Shown: positions 7,056 through 15,927 of the stretch, one piece after another | How positions within the stretch are numbered: position 1 is the first letter of the stretch | Layout: the number at the start of each line of letters is the position of its first letter | DNA from: Novosphingobium sediminicola | Lineage (GTDB): Bacteria > Pseudomonadota > Alphaproteobacteria > Sphingomonadales > Sphingomonadaceae | Assembly: GCF_014196525.1 (NCBI RefSeq) | Contig: NZ_JACIDX010000013.1 | Coordinates: 114,570-178,569, forward strand | Length of the DNA stretch: 64,000 nt | Direction of reading: 5' to 3' | Notes under the pieces: model-generated | Told to the model about the DNA's origin: nothing | Database searches by the model: none | The model's input: only the letters and a program-made list of their open reading frames with translations | Translations under genes and position numbers: made by a program

Positions 7056-9242
7056 ATGGCTACGATTTTGTTCACGGCGATTGGCACCGCTTTTGGCGGG
7101 CCTTTGGGCGGCGCGCTGGGCGCCTTGGTGGGCAGCCAGATCGATGGGTCGATCTTTGGCACCTCCAGCAAGCGTCAGGGCGCACGTCTGCAAGACATGA
7201 GCGTCACGACATCGACCTATGGCGCCGCTCTGCCGCGCCATTATGGACAGATGCGGGTGGGTGGCACGATCATCTGGGCCACCGATCTGAGCGAGCATAG
7301 TTCGACCAGCGGGGGCGGCAAGGGTCAGGCATCGACCACCACCTACAGCTATACCTCCTCCTTCGCCGTGGCGCTGGCCAGTCGCCCGATCATCGGGATC
7401 GGCCGGATCTGGGCCGATGGCAAATTGCTGCGCGGGTCTTCGGGCGATCTCAAGGTTGGGGGCACCTTGCGCATTCATGCCGGGACGCAGGATCAGGCCG
7501 CCGATCCGCTGATGGCCTCACTGCTGGGCGGCGATCGGTGCCCCGCCTTTCGCGGCACGGCCTATGTGGTGTTTGAGGATCTGCAACTGGGCGAATTCGG
7601 CAATCGCATTCCCAGCCTCAATTTCGAGGTCTTTTGCGATGAAGGAACGCTCAATCTGGCCACTCTGGTTCAGGATGCGATGGAGGAAGCGCAAGTCGAT
7701 GTGCCGGTCGATGGCATTCTGGGCTTTTCCTGTTCGGACCCGCTGGCCGATACGCTGGCGGCGTGGTTGCCGATTATGCCGATCGTCTGCGATGCCGATG
7801 GCGATGGGCTGACCATTGCGCCGCAGGATGTCGCGGCGGTACGGATGCTGGACGAGCCGGTCGCGGCCACCGGCACCGGGGATTTCGGCGGTAAGGGCGG
7901 CTATAGCTGGAAGCGCACGCCGCCCGCCAAATCGCCGCCAAGGTCGCTGCGCTATTACGATGTCGATCTGGATTATCAGCCCGGATCGCAGCGAGCCCCC
8001 GGCGGCGCCCTTTCGGGCCAGCCCAAGACGATCGATCTGCCCGTCAGCACGACCGGCGAGGAAGCCTATCGCCTGATCTGCAGCGCGGTGCAGAGCGATG
8101 ACTGGTCGCAGGAAACGATCCAGTGGCGCTGCGCTGAACTCGATCCGGCGGTGGCGCCGGGCAGTTGCGTGACGCTGCCCTCGATTCAAGGCCTGTGGCA
8201 GGTCAAGGATTGGGAGTGGCGCGACACGGGGATCGAACTGAGCCTTACCCGCATCGCACCTGCGCAGGCGCTGATCCGGGCGGCCACCGCCTCCGGGCAG
8301 GCCAATCTGGCCTCTGATCTGGCGGTTGGGCAGACGCGGATCGTCGCTTTTGAATTGCCCTCCGATGGGAGCAGCACGGGCGATGCCGGGCTGATCTATG
8401 CCGCGCTCTCATCCTCAGGCAGCGCGTGGAAGGGGGCGGTCCTCTATGTCGATGATGGCACGGGGGCCTTGACCCAGATCGGGACCAGCGGGCGGCAACT
8501 GGCCACTTTGGGCAAGGCGCTGACTGTGCTGGCGGCGGGGCCTTCGCATATGCTGGATCGGTATAATGCGGTTGAAATCGAACTTGCCAATGCGGATCTG
8601 GCGCTGGTCGATGCAACGCTGCGCCAATTGTCGGCGGGGAACAATCGCGCCTTGCTGGGCACGGAAATCGTGCAATTTGGTCGGGCGGTGCCGCTGGGCG
8701 GTGCGCGGTGGCGGCTGGAGCAATTGCTGCGCGGGCGCGCCGGAACCGAAGCGGCCATCGGCAACCATGCCATCGACGAGCCTTTCGTCCTCCTCGATGA
8801 CACCGTCATCGAGTTGGACAAGAGCAAGCTGGGCAGTTCAACCGGCAGCCTGATCGCGGCCATGGGGCTGGGCGACAGCGATCCGGTCGAAACCGCGATT
8901 GTCTGTCGCGGGATCGCCACGCGCCCCCTCTCGCCCGTGCAGGGGCAGGCAGCGCTGCAATCGGATGGCTCGCTGGGCCTGAGTTGGACACGACGGGCGC
9001 GCGGGGCCTGGGTCTGGTCCGACTATGTCGATGTCCCGCTCAAGGAGGAAAAGGAAGCCTATCAGGTCGGTTATGGCGCGACCTCGGCCCCCTACGCCTT
9101 TTGGGAGGTAACTTCGGCCAGCCTGATTCTTACCGCCGCGACGCAAAGCGATCTGGTTTCCGCCCATGGTCATGGTGCCCTGTGGGTCAAACAGATCGGC
9201 ACCTATCAGGCCTCCGATGCTCTGCACTTGTTCGACCTGTGA
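7056..9242 (+). CDS. Tail tip / host-specificity protein, short form (GTA g15-like)
   Basis: A 728-residue protein of the GTA g15 / phage tail baseplate family. The N-terminus has a glycine-rich hydrophobic segment (FGGPLGGALGALVGSQIDGSIFG) and the SKRQGARLQDMSVTTSTYGAALPRHYGQMRVGGTIIWA section that is common at the start of these proteins. The C-terminal half contains the LLRGRAGTEAAIGNHAIDEPFVLLD region. R. capsulatus g15 is about 1300 residues and carries a TIM-barrel-like domain; that region seems to be absent here. AAGGAAG precedes the ATG. Confidence 0.85.
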   Translation: MATILFTAIGTAFGGPLGGALGALVGSQIDGSIFGTSSKRQGARLQDMSVTTSTYGAALPRHYGQMRVGGTIIWATDLSEHSSTSGGGKGQASTTTYSYTSSFAVALASRPIIGIGRIWADGKLLRGSSGDLKVGGTLRIHAGTQDQAADPLMASLLGGDRCPAFRGTAYVVFEDLQLGEFGNRIPSLNFEVFCDEGTLNLATLVQDAMEEAQVDVPVDGILGFSCSDPLADTLAAWLPIMPIVCDADGDGLTIAPQDVAAVRMLDEPVAATGTGDFGGKGGYSWKRTPPAKSPPRSLRYYDVDLDYQPGSQRAPGGALSGQPKTIDLPVSTTGEEAYRLICSAVQSDDWSQETIQWRCAELDPAVAPGSCVTLPSIQGLWQVKDWEWRDTGIELSLTRIAPAQALIRAATASGQANLASDLAVGQTRIVAFELPSDGSSTGDAGLIYAALSSSGSAWKGAVLYVDDGTGALTQIGTSGRQLATLGKALTVLAAGPSHMLDRYNAVEIELANADLALVDATLRQLSAGNNRALLGTEIVQFGRAVPLGGARWRLEQLLRGRAGTEAAIGNHAIDEPFVLLDDTVIELDKSKLGSSTGSLIAAMGLGDSDPVETAIVCRGIATRPLSPVQGQAALQSDGSLGLSWTRRARGAWVWSDYVDVPLKEEKEAYQVGYGATSAPYAFWEVTSASLILTAATQSDLVSAHGHGALWVKQIGTYQASDALHLFDL

Positions 9243-9284
9243 TCCCTGCCCTGCGCGAGATGTCCTAGCAACAGGAGAATTTCT

Positions 9285-9737
9285 ATGAGCGATCCCCTCA
9301 CCTTCGATAATGCCAGCCCGCGCTTCGGCTTGCCCTTCCTTTATTCCGGGCAGGCGCAAAAGGAGTTCTATGTCAACGAGGCCTTTGCCATCGCCGATGC
9401 TCTGATGCACTGCGCCATCGAAGGCACTGCAACCACACCGCCCACCTCTCCGACCAACGGCCAGAACTGGAGCATCGACACCGGCGCCACCGGAGACTGG
9501 GCAAGCCATGTCGGTCAGATCGCCTGTCGGCAGAGCGGAAACTGGCTCTATGTTACGCCCAGCAATGGAATGAGGGTTTTCGATCGTTCGACCGGCTGCT
9601 TCTGGCTCTACTCGTCAGGCTGGAAAATCCCTTCATCGATCAGCGCACCAACCGGGGGCTCAACGGTGGATTCGGAAGCCCGCAGCGCGGTGAGCCAGTT
9701 AATCGTAGCGTTAAGGTTAGCGGGCATTTTGCCTTAA
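9285..9737 (+). CDS. DUF2793 domain protein, last gene of the GTA-like cluster
   Basis: A 150-residue protein of the DUF2793 family, recognised by PRFGLPFLYSGQAQKEFYVNEA near the N-terminus and by the central TGDWASHVGQIACRQSGNWLYVTPSNGMRVFDRSTG segment. DUF2793 proteins commonly follow tail-tip genes in alphaproteobacterial GTA-like and phage clusters and may form fibres or spikes. ACAGGAG lies upstream of the ATG. It is separated from g15 by about 40 bases and is the last gene of this direction before the outer membrane protein gene. Confidence 0.8.
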   Translation: MSDPLTFDNASPRFGLPFLYSGQAQKEFYVNEAFAIADALMHCAIEGTATTPPTSPTNGQNWSIDTGATGDWASHVGQIACRQSGNWLYVTPSNGMRVFDRSTGCFWLYSSGWKIPSSISAPTGGSTVDSEARSAVSQLIVALRLAGILP

Positions 9738-9899
9738 GGCGCCATACAGAGGCCAAAATGCCGCAATCCAAGAATTGAAATTGCCTCACCTGTGGCAAAT
9801 TTGCAACGATCCTAAGTATTTCTCGGCTTGCACGCCTGTAAGCGAGGGGTTAGACCTGCGCGCAATTGGTAGCCTCTCACTCGCACAAGGGGAAAACAC

Positions 9900-11015
9900 A
9901 TGCGCAAGATTGCCTTGGGCTTGGCGCTGGCATCTACTGCCCTCGCTACGCCGGCACTGGCCAAAGACAAGACTTGGTACGTCGAAGGCGACGCCGGTGC
10001 TGTCATCGTCGAATCCAACCCGCTTGCCAACGTCACCACGGGCGGCACCGCTCTTGGCAACATCAAGTCGAAGCTTGGCTATGACTTCGGCGGCATCGTC
10101 GGGTATGACTTCGGTCCCTTCCGTCTGGAAACCGAAGCAAGCTATCGTCGCGTCAAGACCAAGTCTTTTGAAGCGGCCAACGGCACGATCTACACCGCCG
10201 ACAACAACCAGGTTATCGGCAACACCAGCGCTCTGAGCTTCCTGGCCAACGGCCTGCTCGACTTTGGTCCCGACAATGGCCTGCAGGGCTTTGTCGGCGG
10301 CGGCGTTGGCGTGGCTCGCGTCAAGAGCTTCAACGTGACCTCGCTGGTCAGCAATGGCGTGGACGATTCGGCCACCGGCTTTGCTTGGCAGGCTCTGGCC
10401 GGCATTCGCGCGCCGATCAGCAAGAACTGGGATCTGGGTCTCAAGTATCGCTATTTCAATGCTCCGGGTGCAAACCGTTTCGTGGGCCTGACCGGCAATT
10501 CGCTGTCGGAATCGTTCCACTCGCACTCGCTGCTGGCGACGCTGACCTATAACTTCGGCGCTGAACCGGTGGCTCCGCCCCCGCCGCCCCCGCCGCCCCC
10601 GCCGCCTCCGCCGCCTCCGCCTCCGCCGCCCCCTCCGCCGCCTCCGCCGCCCCCGGCTCCGGTGTGCAACAAGGGTCCCTACATCGTGTTCTTCGATTGG
10701 GATAAGGCCGACATCACCCCTGAAGCCGCGTCGATCCTCGACAGCGCCATTCAGGCCTATGGCAACTGCGCCTCGGTTCCGGTGGTTCTGGCTGGCTACG
10801 CTGACCGTTCGGGTACTCCCAAGTACAACATCGGTCTGTCAGCCCGTCGTAACGCTTCGGTCCGCGGCTACTTCACCTCGCATGGCGTCGCTGACTCGGC
10901 GATCTCGAGCCAGGCCTTCGGTGAAGCCAATCCGCGCGTTCCGACCGCCGATGGCGTTCGCGAACTCCAGAACCGTCGCGTGGAAATCACCTACGGTCCG
11001 GGTTCGGGCAACTAA
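9900..11015 (+). CDS. OmpA family outer membrane protein with long polyproline linker
   Basis: A 371-residue OmpA-type protein. Residues 1-21 are a signal peptide (MRKIALGLALASTALATPALA). Residues 22 to about 222 form a beta-barrel-like domain with the opacity/OmpA pattern (LGYDFGGIVGYDFGPFRLETEASYRR). A linker with 27 consecutive prolines (bases 10575-10655) follows, then a peptidoglycan-binding OmpA domain (IVFFDWDKADITPEA, AGYADRSGTPKYN and NRRVEITYG). It anchors the outer membrane to peptidoglycan in homologous systems. AAGGGG precedes the ATG, and a clear terminator follows the stop. It appears to be a single-gene transcript. Confidence 0.92.
   Translation: MRKIALGLALASTALATPALAKDKTWYVEGDAGAVIVESNPLANVTTGGTALGNIKSKLGYDFGGIVGYDFGPFRLETEASYRRVKTKSFEAANGTIYTADNNQVIGNTSALSFLANGLLDFGPDNGLQGFVGGGVGVARVKSFNVTSLVSNGVDDSATGFAWQALAGIRAPISKNWDLGLKYRYFNAPGANRFVGLTGNSLSESFHSHSLLATLTYNFGAEPVAPPPPPPPPPPPPPPPPPPPPPPPPPPPAPVCNKGPYIVFFDWDKADITPEAASILDSAIQAYGNCASVPVVLAGYADRSGTPKYNIGLSARRNASVRGYFTSHGVADSAISSQAFGEANPRVPTADGVRELQNRRVEITYGPGSGN
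10575..10655 (+). repeat. Run of 27 proline codons in the OmpA-type gene
   Basis: Twenty-seven CCN codons in a row (mostly CCG and CCC, some CCT) encode the linker between barrel and OmpA domain. The tract is a low-complexity repeat that may vary in length by slippage, although the mixed codons make it less slippage-prone than a pure repeat. Confidence 0.95.
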
Positions 11016-11041
11016 GTCCAGCCTTTCAGGCAAAAATGGGA

Positions 11042-11069
11042 GGGGCGGCGCAAGCTGCCCCTTCTTTTT
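11042..11069 (+). terminator. Rho-independent terminator of the OmpA-type gene
   Basis: A stem GGGGCGGC / GCTGCCCC with a GCAA loop (one G-T wobble pair) is followed by TTCTTTTT. It lies about 25 bases after the OmpA stop codon and before the end of the convergent queC gene. Confidence 0.85.
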
Positions 11070-11169
11070 GTCCGGCTTATCCAGCCAGAAACAAAGGTTG
11101 ACGCGCAAAAGAATTGGGCCGGAACCCCATGAGGAGCCCGGCCCGGATCAGCAGCTTTTAACGATCGCA

Positions 11170-11871
11170 CTATTTGGTGGCGTAACGCAATTTGTCTTCG
11201 ACCCCTGCCTCGGCAAAACCGCCAAGACGCAGACGACAACTGTCACAAAGGCCGCAAGCAGAACCATCGGGCTGCGGATCATAGCAAGACCAGCTATGCC
11301 CCACATCCAATCCCAGCCGAACCGCCTCGCGAACGATATCGCCCTTGCCCAGAAATTGCAGCGGCGCGTGGATCGTAAATTCACCACCTTCATCGCCCGC
11401 CTTGGTCGCCAATCGCGCAACCTCGGTAAAACCAGCAATGAATTCCGGGCGGCAGTCGGGATAGCCCGAATAGTCGAGCGCATTGACCCCGATAAAAATA
11501 TCCCGCGCCCCGACCGCTTCGGCCCAGGCCAGAGTCAATGACAGAAACACCAGATTGCGTGCCGGGACATAGGTGACCGGAATCCCCGGCTCCAGCCCAT
11601 CCTTGGGCACGTCAATGTCATCGGTCAGCGCCGAGCCGCCAAACTGGCGCAGGTCCAACGGCAGCACAACATGGCGCACCGCCCCCAGTTCCTTGGCCAG
11701 CACCTTTGCCGCATCGATCTCGCAGGCGTGGCGCTGATTATAGTCGATGGTCAGCGCATAGATCTCATAACCCGCCTCACGGGCCAAACCTGCTGAAACC
11801 ATCGAATCCAGCCCGCCCGAGAGCAGAACAACCGCCTTGCGGCCTGCGGGAACATGAGTCTGGGTCATCAT
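11170..11871 (-). CDS. queC: 7-cyano-7-deazaguanine (preQ0) synthase QueC
   Basis: QueC converts 7-carboxy-7-deazaguanine to preQ0 with ATP and ammonia, in the pathway to queuosine in tRNA. The 233-residue protein has the PP-loop ATP-binding motif SGGLDS near the N-terminus and the C-terminal zinc-binding cysteines (SCYDPQ..., then CGLCDSC). The frame is open further upstream, but ATG 11871 has a GAGATGGA ribosome site, fits the family length, and avoids overlap with the gene before it. It follows hslO by 41 bases, so it is probably the last gene of the argD-argF-hslO-queC run. Confidence 0.95.
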   Translation of the reverse strand: MMTQTHVPAGRKAVVLLSGGLDSMVSAGLAREAGYEIYALTIDYNQRHACEIDAAKVLAKELGAVRHVVLPLDLRQFGGSALTDDIDVPKDGLEPGIPVTYVPARNLVFLSLTLAWAEAVGARDIFIGVNALDYSGYPDCRPEFIAGFTEVARLATKAGDEGGEFTIHAPLQFLGKGDIVREAVRLGLDVGHSWSCYDPQPDGSACGLCDSCRLRLGGFAEAGVEDKLRYATK

Positions 11872-11912
11872 TCCATCTCTATTGTGGCCGGGCCCGCAGG
11901 CCCCACCCCACC

Positions 11913-12794
11913 TTACATCGAAATTGGGAAAAGCTTTGAGCAAAAGGCACAATCGATGGTGATCGCGCCATTCTCATCCCGCATTTCGGCCAATTCGGCC
12001 TCGCCAAAGCGTTCCAGAATCGTGCGGTAATGCTCCTCGCTGCACCGGCACCCACGCTTGAGCGGCGCATCTTCCGAAACGCGCACTTCGCTCTCTTCGT
12101 GGAACAGCCGCCAAACCAATTGATCGAGCGCCAGATCGGCATCCACCAGTTCGGCATCACGCGTCGATCCGGCCAGCGCCGCCACATGCTCCCAATGCGG
12201 ATGATCGAGTTGCACGTGCAGGCGCGCGCGGCCTTCCTCACCCTCAGGCAGATGCTGCACCAGCAAACCACCGGCCACGCAATGACCGCCCACATCCGAT
12301 GTCGCCACACGGATCAGCGTCGGCACCTGCTCGGACTGGATGAAATAGGCCTGACACGCCTGCGCCAGCGAGTCGCCCTCCAGCGGCACAACCCCCTGAT
12401 AACGCTGCCCGGTTACGGCCAGATCGAAGGTAATGGCCAGATAGCCCTTGCCGAACAGATCATGCAACGTGGGATTGGGCCCCAGAGCCGCCAAACGCTC
12501 CTCATCATGGCGCGCATACCCGCGCACTTCCCCATTGCGATAATCGCAGACCAGCAGGTCAACCACGCCATCCTGCGTCTGCGCCTGCATGGTCAACTGG
12601 CTGTCCTGATCCTTCAGCAAGGCACCCATCAGCGCCCCCAGCACCAGCGCCTCGGCCAACAGCTTACGAATCGGCGGCGGATAATCATGCGACGATTGCA
12701 CAAGGTCGAGCACGGGGCCGAGCCGAACCGCCCGCCCCCGTGCATCGCGCGACGGGATGGTAAAATGCAGAACGCAATCCATACCCGTGCTCAC
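11913..12794 (-). CDS. hslO: Redox-regulated chaperone Hsp33
   Basis: Hsp33 is a cytoplasmic holdase that is switched on when oxidants release zinc from its C-terminal cysteines. The 293-residue protein has that zinc site: CRC (about residue 253) and CAFC (about residue 285). The N-terminal core has the family's VRLGPVLDLVQSSHDYP and LGALMGALLKDQDSQLTMQAQ segments. The start codon overlaps the argF stop by four bases, which points to cotranslation with the arginine genes. Confidence 0.95.
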   Translation of the reverse strand: MSTGMDCVLHFTIPSRDARGRAVRLGPVLDLVQSSHDYPPPIRKLLAEALVLGALMGALLKDQDSQLTMQAQTQDGVVDLLVCDYRNGEVRGYARHDEERLAALGPNPTLHDLFGKGYLAITFDLAVTGQRYQGVVPLEGDSLAQACQAYFIQSEQVPTLIRVATSDVGGHCVAGGLLVQHLPEGEEGRARLHVQLDHPHWEHVAALAGSTRDAELVDADLALDQLVWRLFHEESEVRVSEDAPLKRGCRCSEEHYRTILERFGEAELAEMRDENGAITIDCAFCSKLFPISM

Positions 12795-13720
12795 AATTGT
12801 TCGAATGCCCAGCGCAGCACCGATTTCTGGGCGTGAATGCGGTTTTCCGCCTCATCCCAGACGACGCTTTGCGCGCTGTCGATCACGCTGTCGGTGACTT
12901 CCTCGCCGCGATGCGCGGGCAGGCAATGGAGGAACAAAGCCCCCGGTGCCGCCTGCACCATCAGCGCATCATTGACCTGATAGGGCTCCATCGCCTTGAT
13001 GACGGCCTCGCCGCCGGGCTGCCCCATCGACACCCAAGTGTCGGTCACCACCACCTGCGCACCGCCAGCAGCCTCGGCCGCATCCTGCGTAAAGGTGATC
13101 TTCGCGCCGCGCGCGCGGGCCTGTTCAACAAAGCTCGCATCGGGCTCAAAGCCCTTGGGGCCCCCCACGCGAATGTTGAACTTCAACAGCCCCGCCGCCT
13201 CGATCAGCGAATGCAGCACATTATTGCCGTCGCCCAGCCACGCCATCTCCATGCCCGGCAGCGCCACGCCGCGCTCCAGCAGCGTGAGCAGATCGGCCAT
13301 GATCTGACACGGATGCGAGGCATCGGTCAGGCCGTTGATCACCGGAACCGTGGCATAATGCGCCAGTTCCTCGATCTTGGCATGATCATTGGTGCGGATC
13401 ATGATCGCATCGACCATGCGGCTGAGCACACGGGCCGTATCGGCAATCGTCTCGCCGCGACCAAGCTGCATACCGCCCGCATCCATCACGATCGCGCTGC
13501 CGCCCAATTGGCGCATGGCCATGTCGAAAGACACGCGCGTGCGGGTCGAGTTCTTCTCAAAGATCATCGCCAGCACATGGCCATCCAAAGGCGCATCGGC
13601 ATCGACACGCCCCCTGGTCCAACTGCTGCGCGCCCGCTTGCGGTCGAGCGCGTCATTCAGCATAGCGACAACCGCATCCCCCCCCGCATCGGAGAGGTTC
13701 AGGAAATGCCGAGCCATCAC
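12791..13720 (-). CDS. argF: Ornithine carbamoyltransferase
   Basis: ArgF makes citrulline from ornithine and carbamoyl phosphate in arginine synthesis. The 309-residue protein has the carbamoyl phosphate motif STRTRVSF, the HPCQIMADL segment and the ornithine-site HCLPAHRGEEV near the C-terminus. It starts four bases inside argD and ends four bases inside hslO. The first two codons are both ATG (13720 and 13717), so the exact start is uncertain by one residue. Confidence 0.96.
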   Translation of the reverse strand: MMARHFLNLSDAGGDAVVAMLNDALDRKRARSSWTRGRVDADAPLDGHVLAMIFEKNSTRTRVSFDMAMRQLGGSAIVMDAGGMQLGRGETIADTARVLSRMVDAIMIRTNDHAKIEELAHYATVPVINGLTDASHPCQIMADLLTLLERGVALPGMEMAWLGDGNNVLHSLIEAAGLLKFNIRVGGPKGFEPDASFVEQARARGAKITFTQDAAEAAGGAQVVVTDTWVSMGQPGGEAVIKAMEPYQVNDALMVQAAPGALFLHCLPAHRGEEVTDSVIDSAQSVVWDEAENRIHAQKSVLRWAFEQL

Positions 13721-14907
13721 GCCACCTCTTCAGGCTGATAGCTGGCGGCGGCGGCCGAAAGCTTTTCCATGAACTCGTCGATATGGCTCTCGTCGATCAC
13801 CAGCGGCGGCAAGATGCGCAGCGTCTTGTCGCCCGCCGAAACGCTCAGCAACTGGTGATTGTCACGCAGATGAGCAACGAAAGGCCGCGGCTCGACCTTC
13901 ATCTTCAGGCCGATCATCAGGCCGCGCCCGCGCACCAGCTCGAACAGATCGGGATAATTGCCGATAAACTGCTCCAGACGGCTGGTCAGCTTGGCGCCCA
14001 TATCGCGCACATGGGCCATGAATTCCTCATTGGCCACCGCGTCCAGCACGGCATTGGCCGCCGACATCGCCAGCGGATTGCCGCCATAGGTGCTGCCATG
14101 CGTGCCCGCGACCATACCGCGCGCCGCCTTTTCTGTGGCCAGACAAGCGCCCAGCGGGAAGCCGCCGCCAATGCCCTTGGCCGTCGCAAGAATGTCGGGC
14201 ACCACGCCGAATTGTTCATAGGCATAGAACGTGCCGGTACGCGCGACCCCGCACTGAACCTCGTCAAAGATCAGCATCAGGTCATGCTCGTCGCACAGCG
14301 CGCGCAGAGCCTGCAGGAACTCGTCGCTGGGCACCTTGATGCCGCCCTCGCCCTGAATCGGCTCGATCATGATGCCGCCGGTGTTGGGGCCAATGGCCGC
14401 CTTCACCGCTTCCAGATCGCCGAAATCGACATATTTGAAGCCCGGCAGGATCGGCAGGAAATTCTTATGCATCTTTTCCTGATTCGACGCCGAGATCGTC
14501 CCCATGGTGCGCCCGTGGAACGCCTCCTTGAAGGTGATCAGCTCATACTTGTCGAGATTGCCAATCTGCTGGTGATAGGCGCGCGTGGTCTTGATTGCGC
14601 ATTCCACCGCCTCGGCGCCGGAATTCGTGAAGAACACCGTGTCGGCAAAGGTTAATTCCACCAACCGTTTGGCCACGCTTTCCTGATGCGGGCTGCCATA
14701 CAGGTTCGACACATGCATCAGCGTCGCGGCCTGCTTCTGAATCGCGGAAATCAGCCCTTCGTGGCTGTGGCCCAGCAGATTCACGGCGATCCCGGCGGCA
14801 AAGTCGAGATATCGGCGGCCATCCTCGCCAATCAGATGGCAATGCTCACCGCGCACCGGCCGAAAGGCGGTCCGGGGGTAAACAGGCATCAACGGCGAAA
14901 TGGTCAT
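13717..14907 (-). CDS. argD: Acetylornithine aminotransferase (class III, PLP)
   Basis: ArgD transfers an amino group to N-acetylglutamate semialdehyde in arginine synthesis; many family members also serve in lysine synthesis. The 396-residue protein has the class III pattern: YLDFAAGIAVNLLGH at the N-terminus, FTNSGAEAVECAIK, HGRTMG, the PLP aspartate in LIFDEVQCG and the Schiff-base lysine in TAKGIGGGFPLGA. ATG 14907 has AAAGGAAC upstream and matches the family's N-terminus, whereas an upstream in-frame start would add 21 unusual residues. It is the first gene of the minus-strand run. Confidence 0.95.
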   Translation of the reverse strand: MTISPLMPVYPRTAFRPVRGEHCHLIGEDGRRYLDFAAGIAVNLLGHSHEGLISAIQKQAATLMHVSNLYGSPHQESVAKRLVELTFADTVFFTNSGAEAVECAIKTTRAYHQQIGNLDKYELITFKEAFHGRTMGTISASNQEKMHKNFLPILPGFKYVDFGDLEAVKAAIGPNTGGIMIEPIQGEGGIKVPSDEFLQALRALCDEHDLMLIFDEVQCGVARTGTFYAYEQFGVVPDILATAKGIGGGFPLGACLATEKAARGMVAGTHGSTYGGNPLAMSAANAVLDAVANEEFMAHVRDMGAKLTSRLEQFIGNYPDLFELVRGRGLMIGLKMKVEPRPFVAHLRDNHQLLSVSAGDKTLRILPPLVIDESHIDEFMEKLSAAAASYQPEEVA

Positions 14908-15159
14908 CGATAGTTCCTTTGCATTCCAGAATGGCCCCAAAAGCGCGAGGCCGCTCTTCAATCCAGACAATGTTCGGTAGAATATTTCGGCGGAAGCTGA
15001 AAACGCGAAATGGCGGCGACCCGAAGCGAATCCTTCGGACCTGCCGCCATTTGCGCGCGTTTATGCTGTCGCCGCCCCCGGGTCAAACCTGTCCTTAAAG
15101 GAAATCAGGTCTGAGCCCATTGGGGGCCGTGCGTCCTCTTTAAGACAAGAGGTTCGGGA

Positions 15160-15927
15160 TCAACCCTGACGCGGCGAGAGGTTGACCGCCGAGTACTTGC
15201 CTCGTCGATCGACTTCGATGTCGAATTCCAGACGGTCGCCTTCGTTGATTTCACGAAGACCCGAACGTTCGACCGCGCTGATGTGCACGAAGGCATCGGG
15301 CTGGCCGTCATCACGCGTGATGAAGCCGAAGCCCTTCATCGCGTTGAAGAACTTGACCGTGCCGGTAGCCTTTTCACCGGTCAGCTGGCGCTGGGGAGCT
15401 GCGGGCTCGCGCTTGGCGACCGCGATCACGTCACCCACGACCGACAGATCGCTGGCCGACACCTTGCCGCCACGATCCACCAGCGTGAATTCCAGCCCCT
15501 GACCTTCGGCCAGACCTTCAAGACCGGCGCGTTCGACCGCACTGATGTGCACGAACACATCTTCGCCGCCGTCTTCACGCTGGATGAAGCCAAAACCCTT
15601 TTGAGCGTTGAAGAACTTCACGACGCCCTTGCCCTGGCCAACGACCTGAGCGGGCATGCCGCCACCGCCGCCGCCAAAGCCGCCACCGCCGCCGCGCGGG
15701 CCGCCGAAGCCGCCGCCACCACCGCCGCTGCGCGGGCCACCGAAGCCGCCACCACCGCCGCCGCCGAAGCCGCCGCGATCACGGCCGCCGCCGAAGCGGT
15801 CACCGCCGCCGAAACGGTCGCCACCACCAAAGCGGTCGCCACCGCCCATGAAGGGATCGAAACCTTCTTCGCCGAACCCGTCGCGCTTGTCTCGGCCCCT
15901 GCCGCGACGCCCTCTATCAAAACCCAT
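15160..15927 (-). CDS. Double cold-shock-domain protein with glycine-rich N-terminus
   Basis: A 255-residue protein with two cold-shock domains, each with the RNP1-like motif (KGFGFIQRED at about 110 and KGFGFITRDD at about 198) and the RNP2-like VFVHISAVER or AFVHISAVER. Such domains bind single-stranded RNA or DNA. The first 90 residues are very glycine rich, with four GGGDRF-type repeats and RGG-like patches. Tandem cold-shock domains are common in alphaproteobacteria, but this long glycine-rich head is less usual. The start is not firmly fixed: ribosome site AAGGTG is about 13 bases upstream. Confidence 0.85.
   Translation of the reverse strand: MGFDRGRRGRGRDKRDGFGEEGFDPFMGGGDRFGGGDRFGGGDRFGGGRDRGGFGGGGGGGFGGPRSGGGGGGFGGPRGGGGGFGGGGGGMPAQVVGQGKGVVKFFNAQKGFGFIQREDGGEDVFVHISAVERAGLEGLAEGQGLEFTLVDRGGKVSASDLSVVGDVIAVAKREPAAPQRQLTGEKATGTVKFFNAMKGFGFITRDDGQPDAFVHISAVERSGLREINEGDRLEFDIEVDRRGKYSAVNLSPRQG
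15771..15853 (-). repeat. Tandem coding repeat for GGGDRF units
   Basis: About 21-base imperfect repeats encode four consecutive GG(G)DRFGG units in the cold-shock protein. They are in frame and give a regular glycine-aspartate-arginine-phenylalanine pattern. They are protein-coding repeats, not an array of spacers. Confidence 0.75.

Noticed and set aside
1..9737. Ordinary prophage
   Set aside because: No integrase, repressor, lysis or replication gene is visible and the gene order is that of GTAs. The left part is outside the window, so this stays a judgement.
15779..15860. Regular repeats that look like a CRISPR-type array
   Set aside because: The units are in-frame codons for GGGDRF-type residues with no unique spacers, inside the cold-shock gene.
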